A stretch of DNA of 64,000 nucleotides from the NCBI RefSeq assembly GCF_051967035.1, contig NZ_JBQCKK010000014.1, positions 51,358 to 115,357 of the forward strand, written 5' to 3'. A model generated the notes under the pieces. It made no database searches and was not told where the DNA came from. It worked only from the letters and a program-made list of their open reading frames with translations. The translations under genes and the position numbers were made by a program. Position 1 is the stretch's first letter, and every line of letters begins with the position of its first letter. Positions 44,411-52,154 of the stretch are shown here, one piece after another. Source of the stretch: Brevibacillus sp051967035. GTDB taxonomy: Bacteria > Bacillota > Bacilli > Brevibacillales > Brevibacillaceae.

Positions 44411-45517
44411 TTAGTTTTGCATCACAAAATCTCTCTCCGCCATTTCGCCGTCCTTGAACACGCGCAGGATCTCGTACTGGGTGTTGCGCTGCGCCGGAAT
44501 TTTGCCCGCGCCGCGGATCAGTTCGAGAATCTGGTTGGTATTCACCTTATAGGTACATGCGGCAGCCGAAACAACGTTTTCTTCCATCATGGTCTGGCCG
44601 AAATCGTTTGCTCCGTAGGAGAGAGACAGCTGGCCGTACTCCGGACCCATCGTCACCCAGGAAGCCTGGAGATTTTTGAAGTTGTCCAACATCAGCCGGC
44701 TGATCGCCAACGTCTTGAGATATTCCTCCGGCGTATTGTTCACGGCTTTCATGTTCGTGTTGTCCGGCTGGAACGTCCAGACGATAAACGCTTTGAAACC
44801 ATTCGTCTCATCCTGCGCTTCCCTAATGCGCATCAGAGACAGCACGCGCTCCTCCATTTCCTCGCCAAAGCCGATGACCATCGTCGCCGTACCCGGCAAG
44901 CCGATGCGGTGGGCGGCTTTTTGCGTTTCGATCCACTCTTTCCACGAGCCTTTCAGACGGGAAATTTTGCGGCGGGTACGGTCGTCGAGAATTTCGCCGC
45001 CTGCTCCCGGCAAGGAATCCAGCCCCGCGGCCTTCAATTCCTTGAGCACGTCCTCGACCGTCATGTTGGAAACCTGGGCGATCTTGATGACTTCCGCTAC
45101 CGACAAGGAGTGCATCGTAATTTGCGGGAAGCGCTGCTTGATCGCACGCAGCAGGTCGGTAAAATAATCAATTTTCAGATCCGGATTGGTTCCGCCCTGC
45201 ATCAAGATTTCCGTACCACCGACGTCGATTGTCTCCTGAATCTTTTGGAAAATAACCTCTCTGGGCAGGACATAGCCTTCGCTTGAGCCGGGACGACGGT
45301 AAAAGGCGCAAAAGCGGCAATACGTATCGCAAATGTTCGTATAGTTCACATTTCGGCTAATGACAAACGTGGCAATGGGTTCTGGATGGTGCTTTTGCAT
45401 CACCAGATTGGCGTAGTGTCCGATCTTTTCAATTTCATTGCTGGCAAACAGAGCAAGGCCGTCTTCCAGACCCAGTCGTTCTCCGGCAAGGGCACGTTCC
45501 AATATCGCATCGATCAT
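44411..45517 (-). CDS. mqnC: Cyclic dehypoxanthinyl futalosine synthase
   Basis: A 368-residue radical SAM enzyme of the futalosine menaquinone pathway; it cyclises dehypoxanthine futalosine. The cluster is C63, C67, C70 in CDTYCRFCAFYR, followed by GGTEILMQGGTNPDL, typical of MqnC/MqnE; LPGAGGEIL and RIGLPGTATMVIG support MqnC. ATG 45517 follows AGGAGTG. Other mqn genes are not in the window. The gene is monocistronic. Confidence 0.93.
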   Translation of the reverse strand: MIDAILERALAGERLGLEDGLALFASNEIEKIGHYANLVMQKHHPEPIATFVISRNVNYTNICDTYCRFCAFYRRPGSSEGYVLPREVIFQKIQETIDVGGTEILMQGGTNPDLKIDYFTDLLRAIKQRFPQITMHSLSVAEVIKIAQVSNMTVEDVLKELKAAGLDSLPGAGGEILDDRTRRKISRLKGSWKEWIETQKAAHRIGLPGTATMVIGFGEEMEERVLSLMRIREAQDETNGFKAFIVWTFQPDNTNMKAVNNTPEEYLKTLAISRLMLDNFKNLQASWVTMGPEYGQLSLSYGANDFGQTMMEENVVSAAACTYKVNTNQILELIRGAGKIPAQRNTQYEILRVFKDGEMAERDFVMQN

Positions 45518-45620
45518 AAGGATCACTCCTCGTACCTTACGTAAATTCCATTCCACATGATATCACAATCCAGACCTAACGGCTACAGTTCGGGGTGCTG
45601 GCACAATCAGGGCACAGACG

Positions 45621-45650
45621 CAAAACAGCCCCGCTATCAGCAGAGCTGTC
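45621..45650 (-). terminator. Terminator after the small unknown gene at 45670
   Basis: ACAGCTCTGCT pairs with AGCGGGGCTGT (one mismatch) on the minus strand, followed by TTTTG; T-rich on the other side too. Confidence 0.55.
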
Positions 45651-45669
45651 CGTTTTTTCCGCGATGGGC

Positions 45670-45888
45670 TCATTCAAATCCAATCTGCTCATACACTTCC
45701 GGTTCCCAGTAAATCACCGTTTGCGCAAGCGGCAGATTCGTTTCGCGCGCGCCATTCGGCTGCCCGTTAAAGTAAATGATCTCCGTTACGGCTACCCGAT
45801 CTCCGCGTACGTCGATTTCTCCCGTCAACTGCAAACTGGCTCCATCCGGCGCATAAAAAACCACTTTCCCCGATCCCAATGTCTTCAT
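45670..45888 (-). CDS. Small protein of unknown function
   Basis: A 72-residue soluble protein, MKTLGSGKVVFYAPDGAS at the start and IYWEPEVYEQIGFE at the end, with alternating strands suggesting a small beta fold. I do not recognise the family. ATG 45888 follows GGGAGGAA with good spacing; an in-frame codon at 45945 would add a lysine-rich extension without an SD. It stands alone and ends at a hairpin. Coding use looks like its neighbours. Confidence 0.6.
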   Translation of the reverse strand: MKTLGSGKVVFYAPDGASLQLTGEIDVRGDRVAVTEIIYFNGQPNGARETNLPLAQTVIYWEPEVYEQIGFE

Positions 45889-46195
45889 GGGTTCCTCCCG
45901 ATGCTGTCTGTCCTTTTTTTCTCTATTTTCTATACTAATGGACATTCTTTCCTAGCGTCAATGAAAAACAAAAGGTCTTTCTTCCCATGCCCGTGGCATT
46001 TTCGGGCGACTCGCGCAGGACAAACCTCCTCAAAAAGAAACAGAATCCGGGAAAAACGTAACCCGCTGGCGTTTACCGTCGTATTCCCTCCAACAGGCGG
46101 TCTGTGTTTGGGCCTGGCCGCATATCCTAGCTACTGAAAACCGATTTTTTCCTGTATAATGAAAACCCGAGAGGAAATGTCCTAAGGAGATGCTC
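45889..46195. other. Intergenic stretch between two divergent genes
   Basis: No gene recognised. A TATAAT at 46155-46160 reads toward the VTT gene with only a weak -35. Toward the small gene, TTGACG (45961-45956) is present but the nearest TATAGA is too far for a standard promoter. Nothing else could be identified. Confidence 0.4.
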
Positions 46196-46762
46196 ATGCT
46201 CGATCAAATCACACAACTGTTCATGCAATATGGAATATGGGGACTCTTTGGCATGGCATTCTTGGATTCGTTCATCAGTCCAATTCCTCCCTTTTTTATG
46301 CAAATCGCGATGAGCTTGCTCGATCCCGGCTCCGCCCTCCGCTTTGCAACCGTGGCCTTTACCGCCTCGATTCTCGGCGCGCCGATTGGCTTTTTGCTGG
46401 GCAAATGGCTCGGCAAGCCGATTTTGCAGAAGCTGCTGCCGGAAAAATGGGTCGTAGTCGCCACCGAGAAATTCGCCAAAAACGGGGATGCTGCCGTGTT
46501 GATCGGTGCGTTTACGCCGATTCCGTTCAAAGTGTTTACCGTGCTGAGCGGCGTGTTCAACTACTCGCTGACCAAGCTCATGCTGTTTGCCATCGTCGGC
46601 CGCGGTCTGAAATTTTTTCTGATCGGAACCTTGTTTCACTTGTACGGCAAGCACGCCAAGGTGCTTTTGGACGAATACCTGGAAGTCACGCTGCTGGGTG
46701 CCGCTGCGCTGGTGGCGATCGGCTGGTTCATCTGGAACAAGCGCCGCAAACGCGATGCCTGA
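46196..46762 (+). CDS. VTT-domain membrane protein, YqaA/DedA-like
   Basis: A 188-residue protein with the VTT (SNARE-associated) pattern: LDSFISPIPPFFMQIAMSLL, GAPIGFLLGKWLGKPIL, and GAFTPIPFKVFTVLSGVF, then two C-terminal TM helices and a basic tail. This is the COG1238 (YqaA) branch, whose role is probably lipid handling in the membrane but is not proven. ATG 46196 lies 6 bp after AAGGAG; the ATG at 46190 touches the SD. It is ended by a strong terminator. Confidence 0.87.
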   Translation: MLDQITQLFMQYGIWGLFGMAFLDSFISPIPPFFMQIAMSLLDPGSALRFATVAFTASILGAPIGFLLGKWLGKPILQKLLPEKWVVVATEKFAKNGDAAVLIGAFTPIPFKVFTVLSGVFNYSLTKLMLFAIVGRGLKFFLIGTLFHLYGKHAKVLLDEYLEVTLLGAAALVAIGWFIWNKRRKRDA

Positions 46763-46778
46763 AAAGCTTTCGTGACAA

Positions 46779-46825
46779 CAAAAAACGCCCGGGGGTGCCA
46801 ATTGCAACTGCCCGGGCGTTTTTTC
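46779..46825. terminator. Bidirectional terminator
   Basis: AAAAAACGCCCGGG and CCCGGGCGTTTTTT form a perfect stem between two convergent genes; it ends the VTT gene on one strand and the acyl-CoA dehydrogenase on the other. Confidence 0.92.
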
Positions 46826-46833
46826 GCTTGTTT

Positions 46834-48645
46834 TCAGGTAGCGGAAGCAAAGGCCGGCTGCTGCTTGAGCGCTTCCACCGGGATCGGCTCGCAGTCCACC
46901 AGCTCCCGGAAAAACTGGACGTCCAGCAGTTCGTCGCCTTGAATGCCGCGCTTCGCTTGTGGCGTCAGGTGCTTTTTCGCGTACAGCTTCGCCAGCACGT
47001 ATTTGCGGGCGTTGTTGTCGGTTGCCACCTGGTCCTCCGCTTCGCTGACGATGCAGGAGAGCGCGTACAGGTCGATCATGTGGTCGGCGAGCGCCTTCAA
47101 TTTATAGGTCACGTAATCGGGCGGCTGCCGGAAAAGATAGGCGATATTTTCTTCCAGGATCGCCAGTTCCGCTTGCAAAAGCTCCGCAAACGGCTGCGAA
47201 AAGGCGTGTCGCCAGCTGTCGATGCGGGAGCGCAGCAGCCGGGTGAACACGACGTGGCTGTTTTCTTTTTGCATGACGCGCAAAATGTCCAGGGCGAGGA
47301 TGTTGGACGTGCCCTCCCAGACTGTCAAGACCTGGGCATCGCGCAGCAGGCGCGGCGTCACGTACTCCTCGATAAAGCCGTTGCCGCCGTGAATCTCGAT
47401 CGCCGTATGGGCGGCTTCGACGGCTTCCTCTCCGGTCCGGTATTTCAACAGCGGAATCAGCAGCCGCATGAGCGCCATATCTTCGCGGCTTCCCCTGCCG
47501 TCCTGGAGGCGGTCGTACACGGCAATCATGTCAAACACCGCGCCCGTGCTCACTTCCGTATCGAGCAGCAGGCTGACCAGCATTTCTCTGACCAGCGGAT
47601 ACTGGTCGATCGGGTTCTGGAACGCCCGCCGCCGGCTCGCGTAGTATGTGGCCTCGTACAGCGCCCTGCGCATGATGCCGATGGAGGCCACCGCATTGCA
47701 GATGCGCGACAGGTTGAGCGCTTCCGCCATGTATTTGAAGCCGTTTTCCGGCTGGCCGATCAAATAGCCTTCCGCGCCATGCAGAAGCACCTCCGCAGAC
47801 GGCACCGCGTTCACGCCGAGCTTCTCCTTCAGGCGCCGCACCTCGATCTGGTTGCGCGTCCCATCCGGCTTGAGCCAGGGGACGAGAAACAGTCCCAGCC
47901 CTTTTGTCCCCGGCTTGCTCTCGTCGATTCGCGCCAGCACAGTGGCGACCATCGCCCCCGCATTGCTCGCGAAAAACTTTTCGCCCGTCAGCCGATAGAC
48001 GCCAGGCTGTCCCTCCACGGGCTTCGCCACCGTGAGATTCGCGCCGACATCCGATCCGCCCTGGCGCTCCGTCAGCCAGGTCGCGCCCTCGTACAGCCGG
48101 GCGCGTTCCCGCGAGGTAAGTCCGCTGAGATACTGCTGTTTCTGCTCGTCGCTGCCGTAGCGGTCGATCAGGTACGCCGCCGACATCGTGAGCGTGACAG
48201 GGCAATAAAAGCCCGGCTCGGTCTGGCTGACGAGATAGCCCATCAAAAACGAATAGCTGTAGGGCGCCTTGCGCCCAAGCTCCGGAATATCGTGGTACAA
48301 ATAGCTGACAATCCCCGCTCCGTATACCTCCGCCACCGTTTCCTTGTAGCCTTCGTTGGTGATGATTTCCGAGACGTCCTCGCCCAGCCGGTTGTATTTG
48401 CGCAGGCGCGGCTTGCCTTCCCGATCCGTATAGGCCGCCCGCTCCTCCATTGGCCCCGCCGCTTGCGCTCCCAGCCAATGCAGTTGCTGCGTCGCCCACT
48501 CGTGCATGGGGGCAGGCAAATAGCGTTGGAGCAAATAATGAAGGTTGGGATCGGCGGCGAAAAAGTTTTGCTCGCTGCCCGAACGCGGATGCGGGATGTT
48601 GTCACTGTACTGGCGCTGGTCGATTTTCGCTTGCAGCTCGCTCAT
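46834..48645 (-). CDS. Acyl-CoA dehydrogenase family protein, AidB-like
   Basis: A 603-residue flavoprotein. The FAD-binding core has GATWLTERQGGSDVGANLT and FASNAGA, and the C-terminal dehydrogenase domain has EIHGGNGFIEEY and VWEGTSNILALDILR. The N-terminal extension and size match the AidB / DNA-alkylation-response branch rather than short-chain acyl-CoA dehydrogenases. The operon with an acyl-CoA ligase argues for fatty or branched-chain acid breakdown. Its ATG overlaps the ligase stop by 4 bp (ATGA). Confidence 0.9.
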   Translation of the reverse strand: MSELQAKIDQRQYSDNIPHPRSGSEQNFFAADPNLHYLLQRYLPAPMHEWATQQLHWLGAQAAGPMEERAAYTDREGKPRLRKYNRLGEDVSEIITNEGYKETVAEVYGAGIVSYLYHDIPELGRKAPYSYSFLMGYLVSQTEPGFYCPVTLTMSAAYLIDRYGSDEQKQQYLSGLTSRERARLYEGATWLTERQGGSDVGANLTVAKPVEGQPGVYRLTGEKFFASNAGAMVATVLARIDESKPGTKGLGLFLVPWLKPDGTRNQIEVRRLKEKLGVNAVPSAEVLLHGAEGYLIGQPENGFKYMAEALNLSRICNAVASIGIMRRALYEATYYASRRRAFQNPIDQYPLVREMLVSLLLDTEVSTGAVFDMIAVYDRLQDGRGSREDMALMRLLIPLLKYRTGEEAVEAAHTAIEIHGGNGFIEEYVTPRLLRDAQVLTVWEGTSNILALDILRVMQKENSHVVFTRLLRSRIDSWRHAFSQPFAELLQAELAILEENIAYLFRQPPDYVTYKLKALADHMIDLYALSCIVSEAEDQVATDNNARKYVLAKLYAKKHLTPQAKRGIQGDELLDVQFFRELVDCEPIPVEALKQQPAFASAT

Positions 48646-50207
48646 GTTAGCTCCACTTCCTTTGCCGAGGGAGACTCGCGCAAGACGTGCTTGAGCACTT
48701 TTCCACTCGTATTTCGCGGCAGCTGCGGAATGACTGCCACTTGCCGCGGCAGCTTGTAGTCGGCAAGATGACCGCTTAAAAAGCCGCGCACCTCCGCGAG
48801 CCAATCGCGCTTCGCGTCTACATCCGGGCAGAGCACCAGATAGGCGGTCACCGTCTCCCCCCATTCCGGGTGCGGCACGCCTACGACAGCCACTTCAGCA
48901 ATCGCCGGGTGACGCTCCAGCAGCTGTTCGATTTCCTTCGGGTAAACATTGACCCCGCCTGTAATCATGACATCTTTTTTCCGGTCGACGATCCACAGAA
49001 AGCCGTCCTCGTCAAAGCGTCCGATGTCTCCCGTGTAAATCCAGCCGTCGCGAAGCGTCTCTCTTGTCGCCTCCGGGTTGTTGTAGTAGCCCTTCATCGA
49101 GCCTTCGCCGCGCACGCGCACTTCGCCAGGAGTGCCCGGCGGGACGGGAAGGCCGTTCTCATCGACGACTTCCACTTCGGCAAACAGCACGCCGCGGTTC
49201 CCGACACTGCCCACCTTGTCCGGGTGCTCGCGATGCAGCAGGCACGTGCCAGTAGGCCCTGCTTCGGTCAGGCCGTACACGCACGCCAACTTGTCCCGGC
49301 CGTACGCTTGCTCCAGCTGGACAGCCATCTCCCTGGACAGAGGAGCGCCGCCGTACATCCAATATTCCACGGACGACAAATCGTACTTGGCAAACTCGGG
49401 ATGCTTCATCGTCAACAGATACGCGACGGGTGCCCCGAAGAAATGCGTAATCCGCTGCTTTTGCACGAGCGACAGGAGCAGCTTCGGGGAAAAGGTGAGC
49501 GCCATCACCTGCGTCGCCCCCACCATCAGCCCCGAGATGAAGAACAGGTGCAGCGGCGCGGAATGGCTGAGCGGCATGAGCTGGAGAATCCGCGAACGAT
49601 GCTGGATCGACAGCTCGATCGCCATCATCTTGGCGACGGTCAGCAAGCTTCTGTGCGTATACAGCACACCTTTTGGCCGTCCGGTCGTGCCTGAGGTGTA
49701 CAAGATGCTGACCTCGCTGTCTTCCGTCACATCGGGAGCGTCGGGATTGATGCCGAATTCCTCCAGCCGCACGTCTTCCTCCGCATCCCAGGCCGCGGTC
49801 CCTTGCCACGCTCCCTGACTGTTCCCTGTCTTGATCGCGATTAACCCTGGTTCCTCTTCGATCCATTCATGGACGGCATGGACGAGAGCCTCGTGAACGA
49901 TCAGCGCTTTTGCCTGCGCGTGCTGGCAAATGTAGCGTACCTCTTCCTTCGTCGATCGCGCATTGATCGGCACGACAAGCGCATGGCAACGAATGACGGC
50001 TATGTAAAAAAAGGCAAACTCCGGGCAGTTCGGCAGCATCAGTACGACGCGATCCCCCGGCTCGACCCCTAGCTGTCTCAAGCGGTAGGCCCACCTGCTT
50101 GCGATCTCGTTCCACTCGGAAAAGGTGACGGCCACCTCTTCTGTGACAAGTGCAGGCTTGTCGGCGTATTTGCGTCCGTTTGCAGCGAGCAAAGCTGATA
50201 CGTTCAT
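48642..50207 (-). CDS. Acyl-CoA synthetase (AMP-forming, ANL family)
   Basis: A 521-residue acid:CoA ligase. AMP-binding motif A3 is ILYTSGTTGRPKGV (about residues 166-179); the hinge is YTGDIGRFDEDGFLWIVDRKKD with the GGVNVYPKEIE segment; the C-terminal catalytic lysine is in NTSGKVLKHVLRE. It activates a carboxylic acid, probably a medium or long chain fatty acid. ATG overlaps the MerR stop by 4 bp, and its own stop overlaps the dehydrogenase start, so all three genes are coupled. Confidence 0.93.
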   Translation of the reverse strand: MNVSALLAANGRKYADKPALVTEEVAVTFSEWNEIASRWAYRLRQLGVEPGDRVVLMLPNCPEFAFFYIAVIRCHALVVPINARSTKEEVRYICQHAQAKALIVHEALVHAVHEWIEEEPGLIAIKTGNSQGAWQGTAAWDAEEDVRLEEFGINPDAPDVTEDSEVSILYTSGTTGRPKGVLYTHRSLLTVAKMMAIELSIQHRSRILQLMPLSHSAPLHLFFISGLMVGATQVMALTFSPKLLLSLVQKQRITHFFGAPVAYLLTMKHPEFAKYDLSSVEYWMYGGAPLSREMAVQLEQAYGRDKLACVYGLTEAGPTGTCLLHREHPDKVGSVGNRGVLFAEVEVVDENGLPVPPGTPGEVRVRGEGSMKGYYNNPEATRETLRDGWIYTGDIGRFDEDGFLWIVDRKKDVMITGGVNVYPKEIEQLLERHPAIAEVAVVGVPHPEWGETVTAYLVLCPDVDAKRDWLAEVRGFLSGHLADYKLPRQVAVIPQLPRNTSGKVLKHVLRESPSAKEVELT

Positions 50208-50620
50208 CGTTTTCCCTCCCCATGTTCTTCCAGCAGTTTTTGTTCGAACCCTTGCTTGAAGGCGAGAATGTCTTCCCTCAGTTCTCCCAGCTCCCTGATT
50301 TTTTCATCGATCTCCGCGAGCTTCCGGTTGCCGTAATCGATGGCGCGCAAAAGCTGGGCGCGTCCGCTGCGGTCTTCGCCAAACAGCTCGATCATCTCGC
50401 GGATTTGATCCAGGGAGAACCCGAAGCGCTTTCCCCGCAAAATCAATCGCAGCCTGGCCCGATCCTTACGGCTGTAGTGCCTGATTCCCCGCTCCGTCCG
50501 TTCCGGCAAAATCAAACCGACTTCCTCGTAATAGCGGATCGTTCTCGTGCTGACATCCAGTTCTTGAGCAAGATCAGAGATCGACCATGACGTTCGCTTT
50601 TCGTCGCCTCCTCGGTTCAT
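50204..50620 (-). CDS. MerR-family regulator of the acyl-CoA operon
   Basis: A 138-residue MerR protein: HTH WSISDLAQELDVSTRTIRYYEEVGLI (residues about 12-37), wing with RHYSRKDRARL, and a C-terminal coiled coil (about 85-130). There is no cysteine cluster for metals, and its operon partners suggest control by an acyl-CoA, like LiuR-type regulators. ATG 50620 follows AAAGGAG. It is the first gene of the operon and likely binds the palindrome at 50689-50706. Confidence 0.88.
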   Translation of the reverse strand: MNRGGDEKRTSWSISDLAQELDVSTRTIRYYEEVGLILPERTERGIRHYSRKDRARLRLILRGKRFGFSLDQIREMIELFGEDRSGRAQLLRAIDYGNRKLAEIDEKIRELGELREDILAFKQGFEQKLLEEHGEGKR

Positions 50621-50676
50621 GTACCCCTGCTCCTTTTGCAACTCTTTTCAATTTTCAGAAAGTATTGACTACCCAT

Positions 50677-50706
50677 ATTTTACCGCCTGTTTACGTTAAC
50701 GTCAAC
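50677..50706 (-). promoter_or_regulatory. Promoter and palindromic operator of the MerR/acyl-CoA operon
   Basis: The 18-bp palindrome GTTTACGTTAACGTCAAC (50689-50706) has one mismatch between arms. The same DNA supplies TTGACG as the -35 (50705-50700), followed after 17 bp by TAAAAT (50682-50677). An operator that covers the -35 suggests repression or autoregulation. Confidence 0.75.
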
Positions 50707-50799
50707 GGAAGCTTTCCTGCCCAAAAATTCGCGGAAGCATTCACCGATCCGGCATACGCCCATATATTGTCATTGTGAGTTTTAGGAGGAGGTGAAGCA

Positions 50800-51222
50800 A
50801 TGGCCGTCATCAAAGCGAACAGTAATGACGTCGATTTGCTTGCCCGATTAATCCGCGCTGAAGCGGAAGGAGAAGGCGAGCTGGGGATGCTTATGGTCGG
50901 CAACGTCGGAGTCAACAGGATTCTCGCAAACTGCCTTGACTTCCGAAACATTCGGACGATGCGCGATATGGTGTACCAATCTCCCGGCGGGTATGAAGCC
51001 GTCCAAAAACCGTATTTTTACCAGCGCGCCCGCGATCGGGAAAGACGTTTGGCCCAGCGCACGATTAATGGGGAGCGAACCCGTCCCGCCACCAATGCGC
51101 TTTGGTTTTACCGCCCTACCGGAAACTGCCCCCCTACCTGGTGGAATCAGGCGAACTCCGGTCGTTACAAGGCGCACTGCTTCTTCGTTCCGGCACGAGA
51201 GGATTGTCCGCGCGTTTACTAG
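50800..51222 (+). CDS. cwlJ: Spore cortex-lytic hydrolase CwlJ
   Basis: A 140-residue SleB/CwlJ-type hydrolase (Hydrolase_2). The family motif LLARLIRAEAEGEGELGMLMVGNVGVNR carries the putative catalytic Glu; GNCPPTWWNQANSGRYKAHCFFVP closes the domain. CwlJ lacks a signal peptide and is held in the coat with GerQ, degrading cortex during Ca-DPA triggered germination. RBS AGGAGGAGGTG is strong. It is followed by gerQ after 26 bp. Confidence 0.95.
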   Translation: MAVIKANSNDVDLLARLIRAEAEGEGELGMLMVGNVGVNRILANCLDFRNIRTMRDMVYQSPGGYEAVQKPYFYQRARDRERRLAQRTINGERTRPATNALWFYRPTGNCPPTWWNQANSGRYKAHCFFVPAREDCPRVY

Positions 51223-51248
51223 CAGATAGATAAAGGAGCGAGTTCATC

Positions 51249-51668
51249 ATGAGTCAGCAAATACCCTACCAACCTTATCCATACGGGTATGACATGTATC
51301 CTTCCACCCAATATCCTTTCGGCATGCAGCAACAGCAGCCACAGCTGGTTCCTATGCAGCCAAGCGGTGCGCTCATTCCGGGCCCGCCTTACACGCCCGG
51401 CCAGGTCGTAGAAGAGTCGTATGTCGAGAACATTTTGCGCATGAATCGCGGCAAAGTCATTACGGTGTACCAAACGTTTGAAAACAACAGTCAATGGAAC
51501 GCGAAAATTTTCCGCGGCGTGCTGGAGACAGCCGGGCGCGACCACATCATCCTCAGCGACCCGCAAACAGGCAAGCGCTACTTGCTGCTCATGGTCAATA
51601 CCGACTACATCACGGCAGACGAAGAACTGAACTACATTCCTCCTTCCCTCCCGCCAGGAGTGCGCTAA
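51249..51668 (+). CDS. gerQ: Spore coat protein GerQ
   Basis: A 139-residue coat protein needed for CwlJ placement. The N-terminal 55 residues are rich in Tyr, Pro and Gln (PYQPYPYGYDMYPS) and are sites of transglutaminase cross-linking in the family; the C-terminal domain, ESYVENILRMNRGKVITVYQ, is strongly conserved. RBS AAAGGAG. It forms the cwlJ-gerQ unit, ended by a terminator. Confidence 0.95.
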   Translation: MSQQIPYQPYPYGYDMYPSTQYPFGMQQQQPQLVPMQPSGALIPGPPYTPGQVVEESYVENILRMNRGKVITVYQTFENNSQWNAKIFRGVLETAGRDHIILSDPQTGKRYLLLMVNTDYITADEELNYIPPSLPPGVR

Positions 51669-51685
51669 GCTTTGGTTGCAAACCC

Positions 51686-51729
51686 AAAAAGACAGCTTCC
51701 GTCTCGCGCCGGACAGAAGCTGTCTTTTT
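51686..51729 (+). terminator. Terminator of cwlJ-gerQ
   Basis: AAAAAGACAGCTTC and GAAGCTGTCTTTTT form a strong stem. An extended -10 (TGTTATAAT, 51729-51737) starts right after it and may serve the next gene. Confidence 0.88.
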
Positions 51730-51791
51730 GTTATAATAGGGGGAACGACCAAGCTGGCGAGCCGGCTGGAAAAGAAAGAGGAGGAGACTTC

Positions 51792-52106
51792 GTGGCATTT
51801 GGCATTTCACGCGCCGAGTTGAACCAATGGAAACAGACCGTACAGCGCGGGGAAATCGCTTTTTTGACCCATTACTGGCTGGACCCGCGCTTTCCCGGGA
51901 TGAAGACGGTGACGAAGGTAGGCTGCGCCGACACGCAAAAGCTGGCGGACTGGTGCACCGCCAACGGACTGAATCCCGCCTATATCCACCATCGCCAGCC
52001 ATTTCCCCACTTTGACCTGATCGGCCAAAAGCAAACAGAGATTTTGCAGCAGGCAGGACTGCGCAACCATCTGGAGCGCTTTCACCTGCTCGATTCCCGT
52101 ACATGA
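51792..52106 (+). CDS. Conserved hypothetical protein, YneQ-like
   Basis: A 104-residue soluble protein starting at GTG 51792 with AGGAGGAG upstream. The sequence FGISRAELNQWKQTV, IAFLTHYWLDPRFPG, TVTKVGCADTQKLADW and HFDLIGQKQ resembles YneQ of B. subtilis as I recall it. The HYWLD and CADTQ elements suggest a small enzyme-like fold, but no function is known. It is a single gene with an apparent extended -10 promoter downstream of the gerQ terminator. Confidence 0.75.
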   Translation: MAFGISRAELNQWKQTVQRGEIAFLTHYWLDPRFPGMKTVTKVGCADTQKLADWCTANGLNPAYIHHRQPFPHFDLIGQKQTEILQQAGLRNHLERFHLLDSRT

Positions 52107-52154
52107 CAGCAGCAGGCCGCCCGCAAACAGGCAGCCTGCTGCTGATTAACCGGA

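Noticed and set aside
46237..48759. An 840-codon open frame on the plus strand
   Set aside because: It lies opposite the acyl-CoA dehydrogenase, has low-complexity Arg/His/Gln-rich sequence and no domain; it is a GC-driven shadow of the real minus-strand gene.
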